Origin: a virus | DNA: 64,000 bases | Reading direction: 5' to 3' (one strand) | Virus record (IMG/VR): IMGVR_UViG_3300044948_000997 | Span: 1-64,000 of that record | Shown here: positions 43,711 to 50,102 of the stretch, piece by piece | How the letters are laid out: each line of letters begins with the position of its first letter | Position numbering within the stretch: position 1 is the first letter of the stretch | Made by a program: the position numbers and the translations under genes | The notes under the pieces: generated by a model | The model's database searches: none | What the model saw: only the letters and a program-made list of their open reading frames with translations | What the model was told of the DNA's origin: nothing

Positions 43711-44388
43711 TTATAGTGTGTTATTCCATTCATTTCTTTTACTATGAATAGTTTCGTGGTTAATTTTGATGTCATCAATTTCAATAACATTTGGTCTAAT
43801 TACATTTATATGTAAAAATTCAATCATTTCAACATTTAAATTCAAATCATGAACATGTTTACCTAAAAAATGATGAATATCACTATGTATTGTTGGTACT
43901 GTGTCAATTAATTTCTTCATCATGTCATATGACCCTAATAAAAAAATATCACTTAAAAAAAATCTATCATTATTGTATTTTAAAATACTTGTTGAATAAA
44001 GAATGTTAGGTTTAATCAAATTTGGTAACATTTCAGATGGGACACTTAATTCAAAATAATCGTCAAATCTAAGTAATAAAATATAATCGTAATTTTTATT
44101 TAAAAGCGATAAACAATTTTTCCAATGAAAAATCATTTTTTCAGAATTACTTAACCCAATGTAATTTATTTCATCTAAAATATCTACGGTTGCATTTGGA
44201 TAATATTTTAATATCATATTTTCATTGACATTAAATTCACGTCTATATCCAAGGTTTTCATTCACTTGTTTTGATTTGTTCCACGTCGAAAAATAAAAAT
44301 CACAATCAAAGTTATTTAATACTTCCCAAGATTTAACCGCTATGTCAAATTCTCTATATTGTCCATAAACTAAAACCGCTATTTTCAT
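43711..44388 (-). CDS. putative glycosyltransferase, paralogue B
   Basis: 225 aa from MKIAVLVYGQYREF (ATG 44388); the longer frame runs into the tRNA-like RNA and is rejected. DCDFYFSTWNKS, LLLLRFDDYFEL and VIRPNVIEI align with paralogue A. First protein gene of the 38-44 kb operon, directly downstream of the tRNA-like element. Confidence 0.55.
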   Translation of the reverse strand: MKIAVLVYGQYREFDIAVKSWEVLNNFDCDFYFSTWNKSKQVNENLGYRREFNVNENMILKYYPNATVDILDEINYIGLSNSEKMIFHWKNCLSLLNKNYDYILLLRFDDYFELSVPSEMLPNLIKPNILYSTSILKYNNDRFFLSDIFLLGSYDMMKKLIDTVPTIHSDIHHFLGKHVHDLNLNVEMIEFLHINVIRPNVIEIDDIKINHETIHSKRNEWNNTL

Positions 44389-44402
44389 AATAACATATAT
44401 TG

Positions 44403-44550
44403 CTGTAGTGGATGGATTCGAACCACCAAGATGAGATTCAGTAAGTAACACTATGCCGGCCGGCTGGTGGTCTACCCCATATTACTTACCTATTTCTTTG
44501 TCACCACCCCCGAGACAGGAGGGCACGTTTGCCAATTTCGTCACACTACA
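44403..44550 (-). tRNA. tRNA-like RNA with giant variable region
   Basis: Acceptor strands TGTAGTG (44544-44550) and CACTACA (44404-44410) pair over 7 bp. A tRNA-Leu-like D arm (ACG-AAATTGGCAAA-CGT), an anticodon arm CCCTC-CTGTCTC-GGGGG and a T arm GGTGG-TTCGAAT-CCATC follow. The position-34 triplet would be GTC, but the base after it is T, and Leu-type D arms do not go with Asp. The variable region is about 79 nt with an 8-bp stem (GTAAGTAA / TTACTTAC). No CCA. Either a decayed or repurposed tRNA or a new tRNA-like RNA. Confidence 0.55.
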
Positions 44551-44735
44551 AAATAACACCCTTTTATCAGCCTAAGCCTCACATAACCTTAGTGTGGAAC
44601 CACCGGTAGATGTCATGAATGAAGTTATCACGGAGAATGTAGATTTTCACTAACTCGATTTAGCGGTCTCTATGATAACAATGATGGATGAAAAACTTCT
44701 GCCTTTCTTGTGGACTTCCATCGGAGTCCCATAAC
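44551..44735 (-). other. structured non-coding segment
   Basis: About 185 nt without a gene between a small membrane-protein gene and the tRNA-like RNA. Minus-strand stems include GTTATCA with TGATAAC (7 bp, enclosing GAGA/TCTC), CTAA-ATCGAG-TTAG, GGACT-loop-AGTCC near 44720, and CTAAG with CTTAG around 44580. May form one RNA with the tRNA-like element. Confidence 0.4.
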
Positions 44736-44966
44736 TTACAAGATTTGTTTGTCTTGTCTTCTTCTTGCTTCTTCTGCGTCTTTATACCAACGAATCCATG
44801 TTAATGAAATATCAACAGGAGCTAAAACCCATGCCATTACTATTACCATTATAACATCCAATTCTGGAGAACCTCCAGTTGGGTCGTTACTATATCTCTT
44901 ACTTAAATTTTTAAATAATTGATAGAAGCAATAAATAATACAAATAACATAATAACCTATAAACAT
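44736..44966 (-). CDS. small two-helix membrane protein
   Basis: 76 aa. Hydrophobic N-terminal helix MFIGYYVICIIYCFYQLF, a hydrophilic loop (SNDPTGGSPELD), a second helix VIMVIVMAWVLAPVDISL, then a basic tail AEEARRRQDKQ. Lies between RNA elements on the tRNA-cluster strand. Holin-like topology but no family recognised. Confidence 0.55.
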   Translation of the reverse strand: MFIGYYVICIIYCFYQLFKNLSKRYSNDPTGGSPELDVIMVIVMAWVLAPVDISLTWIRWYKDAEEARRRQDKQIL

Positions 44967-45033
44967 AATTTTTAATTTTACTGTGGACCAAATAAGAATA
45001 GTACTTAGTGATTTACAAATCCATAACGTTCAA

Positions 45034-45726
45034 TTAAACCCATCCTAAAGACACTAATTTAGGATAAATTATTTTTTCTGAAAAAATTTCTCCCGAAACT
45101 GGTGCCGGATGTTTATCATCTAACATTTCCAAATTATTTTTAATTGCATATTCTAAATATGGGTCATCAATATAATTAATCTGATGTTCATGTAACTGTT
45201 TTTTAAATATCCTCATTGTTGAGTTTGGCATTACATTTTCCCATCCAAACACAACAATAATTCGAGGTGTAAAATGTGATGCCAAAATTATGGTGGACAA
45301 CAATTTTTGTAGTTCTTGATTTACATCAAAATCTATTGGTTCTTGATTTACATCATATTCTATTTTTATATCGGGAGAATTTGATAATAAATCTATTCTA
45401 TTTTTCCTATCAAATATATTGACGCTATCACAAACATAGTGATGGAAAACCCCCGCAAATTGTTCTTTCTGAATTTTATCAATTTCTTCAAATTTATTCA
45501 TTTGCAATCGTTTATACGGTCGATAGCATCCTGTCACTTGCCAATAAATTATATCTGTTTTATCAATTTGTTTATTAAGTGTCGCCTCGTGAAAACGATT
45601 AATTTGTAGTTGATTTGATCCCGCTGAGTGTGCTAAATTTAACAAATCAACATTCATTAGATTTGATAACTTTTTAACAAGACCGTAATGATGAGTTAAA
45701 CTACAACCAAATGTTACTAATTTCAT
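45034..45726 (-). CDS. SGNH-like protein with GCS in place of GDS
   Basis: 230 aa from MKLVTFGCSLTHHYGL (ATG 45726); the longer frame would run into tRNA-Met. The nucleophile Ser is kept but the usual Asp before it is Cys. NLAHSAGSNQLQI is a plausible block II and DKHPAPVSGE gives the distal D..H. Fifth member of the SGNH set. It lies 17 nt downstream of tRNA-Met and could be cotranscribed with it. Confidence 0.6.
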   Translation of the reverse strand: MKLVTFGCSLTHHYGLVKKLSNLMNVDLLNLAHSAGSNQLQINRFHEATLNKQIDKTDIIYWQVTGCYRPYKRLQMNKFEEIDKIQKEQFAGVFHHYVCDSVNIFDRKNRIDLLSNSPDIKIEYDVNQEPIDFDVNQELQKLLSTIILASHFTPRIIVVFGWENVMPNSTMRIFKKQLHEHQINYIDDPYLEYAIKNNLEMLDDKHPAPVSGEIFSEKIIYPKLVSLGWV

Positions 45727-45743
45727 AATTCTTATTTTTAGAG

Positions 45744-45817
45744 TGGACCAGATAGGAATCGAACCTATTACCTTCACATTATGAGTGTGCCGCTCTAACC
45801 TAGTGAGCTACAAGTCC
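45744..45817 (-). tRNA. tRNA with CAT anticodon (Met or Ile2)
   Basis: 74 nt. Acceptor GGACTTG with CTGGTCC, D arm TAGCTCACTAGGTTAGAGC, anticodon loop CTCATAA, T arm ATAGG-TTCGATT-CCTAT, discriminator A. CCA not encoded. With CAT it may be elongator Met or a lysidine-modified Ile tRNA; G1-C72 argues against an initiator. Confidence 0.9.
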
Positions 45818-45827
45818 AAAATTTACG

Positions 45828-45901
45828 TAATCCCGTTTGGATTCGAACCAAAGACCCACATCTTAGAAGGATGTTGCTCTATCCAACTGAGCTACGGAAC
45901 C
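45828..45901 (-). tRNA. tRNA-Arg(TCT)
   Basis: 74 nt. Acceptor GGTTCCG with CGGGATT (two G-U pairs), anticodon loop CTTCTAA, T arm TTTGG-TTCGAAT-CCAAA, no CCA. It reads AGA, the Arg codon an AT-rich phage would use most. Ten nt upstream of tRNA-Met. Confidence 0.9.
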
Positions 45902-45941
45902 AAAATTAACACTATCGTCTTTGAAAGTTTTTATTTAATCG

Positions 45942-46190
45942 TTATGCCTTACGGCTTATTGTTATTTTACTCTCAAGTTTATCTAAACGTGAATCCAATA
46001 CACGATAAACATCGTTCATTGCATTTTCACGTTCTCTGTTTTGATTTTCAATCTCTCTTCCGAGACATTGTTCTACTTCTCTAATTTCTTTGTTTAGTTT
46101 ATTAACCTTAACAAAGGCAATAACCGCAACTACCGCAACTGCGATAACCACAACTATTGACATTCCTAAAATAAATGATAATATATCCAT
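45942..46190 (-). CDS. single-pass membrane coiled-coil protein
   Basis: 82 aa from MDILSFILGMSIVVV (ATG 46190). One N-terminal transmembrane helix (about 5-30), then a long charged coiled coil (KVNKLNKEIREVEQCLG to SRLDKLESK). Topology resembles inner-membrane spanin subunits, though spanins usually face the periplasm and pair with a lipoprotein. Lies between the tRNA pairs. Confidence 0.6.
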   Translation of the reverse strand: MDILSFILGMSIVVVIAVAVVAVIAFVKVNKLNKEIREVEQCLGREIENQNRERENAMNDVYRVLDSRLDKLESKITISRKA

Positions 46191-46243
46191 ATTAATTTTC
46201 TCCTTTATTTTCAAAGAACGATAGTGTTGTAATAAAATATAAC

Positions 46244-46276
46244 AAAAAAAACCCGAATAAAAAAATTCGGGTTTTT
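46244..46276 (-). terminator. intrinsic terminator of the tRNA-Asp/Ser unit
   Basis: cccgaat 46252-46258 with attcggg 46265-46271, T runs on both sides, so it can work in both directions. On the minus strand it lies right after tRNA-Ser. Confidence 0.85.
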
Positions 46277-46281
46277 CTGTT

Positions 46282-46372
46282 TGGCGGAGAGAGTAGGATT
46301 CGAACCCACGGGCCAGTTTCCCGGCCTCCTGATTTCAAGTCAGGTGCAATAGACCAACTCTACCATCTCTCC
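46282..46372 (-). tRNA. tRNA-Ser(TGA)
   Basis: Class II tRNA of 91 nt including an encoded CCA. Acceptor GGAGAGA with TCTCTCC, anticodon loop CTTGAAA, long variable arm, T arm GTGGG-TTCGAAT-CCTAC. It reads UCA and is the only tRNA here with an encoded CCA. Confidence 0.92.
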
Positions 46373-46379
46373 AATTTTC

Positions 46380-46490
46380 CCGTTTTTTCCTCACATTTAG
46401 CCCAATCAACAGTGAGACATTGATTGGATTTTGATCATAGAAGCTTATAAGGTTTCCCCATTAAGCCGTTACCACGGGCAAACTAAATCA
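46380..46490 (-). other. structured spacer between tRNA-Asp and tRNA-Ser
   Basis: About 110 nt. A 7-bp hairpin (CAATCAA with TTGATTG) and a GCCGTTAC...GGGC-type stem are visible. Unusually long for a tRNA-tRNA spacer and may be a processed RNA of its own. Confidence 0.4.
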
Positions 46491-46491
46491 G

Positions 46492-46565
46492 CGGACTAGA
46501 CGAGACTCGAACTCGCGACCTTCGGCGTGACAAGCCGACATTCTAACCAACTGAACTACCAATCC
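46492..46565 (-). tRNA. tRNA-Asp(GTC)
   Basis: 74 nt. Acceptor GGATTGG with CTAGTCC, discriminator G, anticodon loop CTTGTCA-type with GTC, T arm GCGAG-TTCGAGT-CTCGT; CCA not encoded. First tRNA of the promoter-driven unit. Confidence 0.92.
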
Positions 46566-46572
46566 AAAAATT

Positions 46573-46756
46573 ACAGGTTTTTTGTACCCTTCCGTACATC
46601 ATAACAAACATATCTCTATATCTGTGGTTACATTTTCGCCATTGGGTAATTACTCCCGACTTATAGTAACTCTACCCTCACCGCTTTGATATCTAGAATC
46701 AAGACAGCTCTTTGGGATTTATATACCGTGGGGTTACACCACAGTCGTCACCTGTT
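46573..46756 (-). ncRNA. structured leader RNA of the tRNA unit
   Basis: About 184 nt between a strong promoter and tRNA-Asp, with no ORF. A long-range stem ACAGGT/ACCTGT closes the domain. Internal hairpins: GTGG-TGTAA-CCCAC type, TTGAT-loop-ATCAA, GTTACT-loop-AGTAAT inside GGGTA/TTACCC, and GTAC-GGAAGG-GTAC. The size and closed shape recall 6S RNA, but several internal hairpins argue against it. Could be an independent ncRNA processed off the tRNAs. Confidence 0.5.
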
Positions 46757-46759
46757 TTA

Positions 46760-46791
46760 CAAAGATAAGAAATAATTAATGATATACAAAA
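46760..46791 (-). promoter_or_regulatory. Bacteroidota consensus promoter for the tRNA unit
   Basis: Minus-strand -33 box TTTTG (46787-46791), 19-nt spacer, and -7 box TATCTTTG (46760-46767). A full match to the TTTG-N19-TAnnTTTG consensus. Confidence 0.8.
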
Positions 46792-46801
46792 TTATTTCAA
46801 A

Positions 46802-47584
46802 TTATTTTGACCAATGTTTATCTCTTAATTCATAAACGTCAATAGGTTCACGTTTCATATGACTTCCTTGATTATAAAAGGCTCCTTTTTTCAAAAATCC
46901 ACCTAAGAAGTTTCTTCTCATTCTATTTGAGTTGTTAGCCTCTGAACCGTGTACACAATGTGAGTGTAATAAAACCACCTGTCCTTTTTTAAGAACTCCT
47001 TCTATTTTACGGAAATCATGTCCTTCTGGCATAATACAAGGCTTACCACGTTCGTTCCTCCAAAAAGATGGATTTGTTTTGGCTCTCTCTTCATCAACCT
47101 CAATAGGTAATGTTGGTAGTCTGTGAGAACCTTCATAATTCCAAACTGACCCGTTACCATCATCGTGATTGTCTAATGCTAATGCTGTGTTGATAATTTC
47201 ATTATGACCACACCCTGTGTAAAATGCGTTTTGATGCATATCTCTACCTAATTGTCCAGGTGGTTTAAAATACGCCCAACTTTGCATCCCAACAATGTCA
47301 CCTTCCATTAGAAACTGACAAGCTTCAATTAATTTAGGGTGAACATATAGTTTTGCCAGTTTATCGGATAATTTATGTGGATATGCAAATGGATCCCATT
47401 CACCCCACTCCTTACCATCGTCTGTTAACGTTCCTTTTCTCTCCTGACGTAAACGTTCAAGTTCGTCATTGATTTCATCACATTCTTCTTCGGTTAAGAG
47501 TTCTAATGCAGTAAATCCTCGGTACCTCCAGTCAAATGTCATTTGTTGGATTTCCAATTCTGTTAAATGTTTAAAATTTCCCAT
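46802..47584 (-). CDS. phytanoyl-CoA dioxygenase (PhyH) family protein
   Basis: 260 aa. GRDMHQNAFYTGC and ALDNHDDGNGSVWNYEGSH (about residues 139-157) carry PhyH-type iron-site residues, and VVLLHSHCVHGSEANNSNR gives the distal His and the 2-oxoglutarate Arg. Fe(II)/2-oxoglutarate oxygenases of this type hydroxylate small molecules or modified bases. It stands alone downstream of nothing else on the strand. Substrate unknown. Confidence 0.75.
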   Translation of the reverse strand: MGNFKHLTELEIQQMTFDWRYRGFTALELLTEEECDEINDELERLRQERKGTLTDDGKEWGEWDPFAYPHKLSDKLAKLYVHPKLIEACQFLMEGDIVGMQSWAYFKPPGQLGRDMHQNAFYTGCGHNEIINTALALDNHDDGNGSVWNYEGSHRLPTLPIEVDEERAKTNPSFWRNERGKPCIMPEGHDFRKIEGVLKKGQVVLLHSHCVHGSEANNSNRMRRNFLGGFLKKGAFYNQGSHMKREPIDVYELRDKHWSK

Positions 47585-47684
47585 AATACTTAGTTTAATA
47601 CATTAATATAACCATATTTTTTAAGAAAACAAAACATTTGTTAAAAAATAACATATGAGTTTTATCAGTAGTTCATTTTAGCAG

Positions 47685-47694
47685 TATTTATAGA
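47685..47694 (+). promoter_or_regulatory. TATTTATA motif heading the exported-protein island
   Basis: TATTTATAGA about 96 nt upstream of the ATG at 47791. The predicted leader would contain direct repeat A and a start-proximal hairpin. Confidence 0.5.
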
Positions 47695-47696
47695 CA

Positions 47697-47729
47697 GACA
47701 AAAAATAAATGTATCTCTCTCATACATTA
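47697..47729 (+). repeat. direct repeat A at the left edge of the island
   Basis: 33 bp beginning gacaaaaaataaatgtatct. It differs from the 34-bp copy at 59060-59093 at about four positions. Holds an inner inverted repeat (ATGTAT / ATACAT). No third copy noticed in the window. Confidence 0.7.
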
Positions 47730-47731
47730 CG

Positions 47732-47788
47732 TATTATATTAATATTATATTAATATGTGGTTCTGAGCGGGTATATAAACTTAGAACC
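47732..47788 (+). promoter_or_regulatory. tandem repeat and start-proximal hairpin in leader
   Basis: An 11-bp unit attatattaat occurs twice in tandem around 47732-47753. Then ggttct 47759-47764 pairs with agaacc 47783-47788, only 2 nt before the ATG at 47791, so it could mask or present the start codon. Confidence 0.4.
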
Positions 47789-47790
47789 TT

Positions 47791-48441
47791 ATGGAAAAAA
47801 TCAAATCACTCACTATTAACATTAGCGACAAACTTGTAACGATATTATTATCGTTAGTTGGAGTTTGGATTGCGTTCGCACTATGTTTTCAATTATTCTT
47901 CGTTTATTTAGAACTTTCTGGTAAAGATGAATTGCAAAGAAATGTAATAAATTGGATTGAATGGAGAATCGACGGTACATTCAAAAATTCACCTGAAAAC
48001 ATTTGGTATAATGCTGACGACCACATGTGGGTTGAAAGTGTAACCAACGAGGTTAAAATCGGTAAATTGGCCGGTAATAGAAATTTAGCTTTTGGGGTTA
48101 AAAATGTTTTAGAAGAATTACTACAAGAAAAGGGGTATGATTTATCTGAGTCATCACCATACAAAATAAAAGTACAAATTGTTTATTTAGATGTTCTTAC
48201 AACAAAAAAGAACATATCTGTTTTCCATTCTGGTGTGGAGGAAGTGGTTATTAGACTGAAGGGAACGTTAACAAAAGACGGTAAAAAAGAAAAAGAATTA
48301 GTTGTTGAAGAATCATCATCTGAGGTTTCTATGTCTACACTAATTGTTGATGAAGGAGGTTCATTTAACCAAACTTCTTTAAGTAACGCACTCAAAAAAG
48401 CAAGTGAAAAACTAATAAATAAATTAATAGACAAAAAATGA
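47791..48441 (+). CDS. membrane-anchored periplasmic protein
   Basis: 216 aa. One transmembrane helix (about 17-38, ILLSLVGVWIAFALCFQLFF) and a 170-residue C-terminal domain that is probably periplasmic. The latter (KIKVQIVYLDVLTTKKNIS, then VIRLKGTLTKDGK) resembles CsgG/LptE-like alpha-beta folds but weakly. Its stop overlaps the ATG of the next gene (ATGA). First gene of the exported-protein island. Confidence 0.6.
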   Translation: MEKIKSLTINISDKLVTILLSLVGVWIAFALCFQLFFVYLELSGKDELQRNVINWIEWRIDGTFKNSPENIWYNADDHMWVESVTNEVKIGKLAGNRNLAFGVKNVLEELLQEKGYDLSESSPYKIKVQIVYLDVLTTKKNISVFHSGVEEVVIRLKGTLTKDGKKEKELVVEESSSEVSMSTLIVDEGGSFNQTSLSNALKKASEKLINKLIDKK

Positions 48442-50099
48442 AAAAACTAATCTCCATCATTGGGTTGTTCTTAATAACCTACACGTCATTTGGTCAACTG
48501 ACCATTAATCAATCGTTCACTCCGACTTCAAATTTAAAAGTTGGTGACACTCTTTCGATAAAATATACCGTTGATAGAGGTACAACAACACCAAGATATT
48601 TTTGGTTAAGGTATCAATTTAATAATAAGGCATTATCTTACGTTTCAACCGTATTTTCACAAGGAACTTCGGTACAAACATTTTATACTGGTTGGACTGG
48701 ATATAAATTTACACCAAGTACTGCAAATAGTATTACCGCCACAAGTTTATATGCACAATATTTAGTAAGTCCTTGGGGTTATGCGGCAAACGTAGATTGG
48801 AACGTTGGTCAATTAACAGTACAAAGAACTGACGCATCAATCAACGGAGATATTGCAACTCAAAAATATGTAATCAAAGATTTAGTTGATTACACAAATA
48901 TTCATAAATTAGATTTATCATATTCAATCGATGCAACAAGTGCAAGTATTACACCAATTACCACAAATCCCGGTACAATATCATTAGGTTCAGTAAAAGG
49001 TGGTACTTCTTCATTTAAGGTGAGAGTGTTGTTTCCACAAGGATATACGATTGCTGACCACGGGATTTCGTTATTACAATTAAACGCGACTAAAACTGAT
49101 GTTGATTGGACTAAAGCCCCATTAGCATTTAAACAATTAGATGCAAGTGGTGAAGCGACATTTACAACCGAAGTTAAAGTAGGAGATACGATTGGATTAA
49201 TGGTGAGTCCGCCAAATGGTAAAACATGGATGAACAATGTTATAACAGTGTCTGACGCATATAAAGCATTTTTAGGTATTGCTCAAACTGACATTAATGG
49301 CACAAAAAACTTTTTCCAATATAATCGAGAAAGAATAATGGCTAATGTATCTAAAGATGATGGTACGGGTACAGAGATTTATAATGAGACAGATGCATAT
49401 TATTTATTTTCACATGTAATGGGTATAGATGTGAGTACAAAGGCATTTATTCCGTCATCTACCGCCACAACACTTCGTTATGGTAGTTCATTATTAAATC
49501 AAGGATGGTTAGATGGTACAAATAAGTATATAACAACCGTAACATCAGCAACACAAGCGGTGGATATGGTTTTTGCTTGGAATGGTGATTTAGATTTTTC
49601 TCACTCATCTTCATTAACTGAAATTGCAAGTAGAATATCAACTGGTAATTACGCAAATTCAATTAAAGGTAATGATGAAGTTGGAGTTAATAAATCAATG
49701 TCAGTTCAATCAATGTCATATAATCAAGTATTTGAAACTGCTAAATTAAGTTTAACCTCTACAATAGTTAACGGTAAGGTAGTATTGACTGGTAATTTAA
49801 CAAAAGAAGGTTTAGCTGGTTTAGAGGTTATATTACAATATGATAATTCTAAATTAACTTTTGATAACATTTCATTTGATGCGGGTCCAAGTGTAACTAA
49901 CTTTTCAACAAATGCAGATGGTAGATTAACATTTGGTTCTATGGATCAAACAAAAACCGCAAGAATTAAGACAGGTACACCATATAAATTAACATTTACA
50001 CCAAAAGAAACCATAACAAACACCTCAGGTTTATTCTATACAGTTTTAGCTGATGCTGTTGATGGAAACGGAAACAAAATTAATTTGACAGTGGAGTAA
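48438..50099 (+). CDS. exported protein with dockerin-like and cohesin-like regions
   Basis: 553 aa. Signal peptide MKKLISIIGLFLITYTSFGQ (cleavage after GQ). Ser/Thr/Asn-rich beta domains fill the middle. NETDAYYLFSHVMGI (about 315-329) resembles a single dockerin-type EF loop. The C-terminus from about 445 (VVLTGNLTKEGLAGLEVIL) is a cohesin-like beta sandwich. The C-terminal half is paralogous to the 764-aa neighbour. Probably exported and displayed at the cell surface or assembled on the virion. Confidence 0.65.
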   Translation: MKKLISIIGLFLITYTSFGQLTINQSFTPTSNLKVGDTLSIKYTVDRGTTTPRYFWLRYQFNNKALSYVSTVFSQGTSVQTFYTGWTGYKFTPSTANSITATSLYAQYLVSPWGYAANVDWNVGQLTVQRTDASINGDIATQKYVIKDLVDYTNIHKLDLSYSIDATSASITPITTNPGTISLGSVKGGTSSFKVRVLFPQGYTIADHGISLLQLNATKTDVDWTKAPLAFKQLDASGEATFTTEVKVGDTIGLMVSPPNGKTWMNNVITVSDAYKAFLGIAQTDINGTKNFFQYNRERIMANVSKDDGTGTEIYNETDAYYLFSHVMGIDVSTKAFIPSSTATTLRYGSSLLNQGWLDGTNKYITTVTSATQAVDMVFAWNGDLDFSHSSSLTEIASRISTGNYANSIKGNDEVGVNKSMSVQSMSYNQVFETAKLSLTSTIVNGKVVLTGNLTKEGLAGLEVILQYDNSKLTFDNISFDAGPSVTNFSTNADGRLTFGSMDQTKTARIKTGTPYKLTFTPKETITNTSGLFYTVLADAVDGNGNKINLTVE

Positions 50100-50102
50100 T
50101 CT

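Noticed and set aside
44403-44735. Second tmRNA or selenocysteine tRNA
   Set aside because: No tag frame with an Ala-type acceptor, no TCA anticodon and no 8-bp acceptor stem.
47697-47729. Repeat A as a simple terminator
   Set aside because: In the orientation that gives a T tail there is no upstream gene, and the plus-strand gene begins after it; copy B could still double as a terminator.
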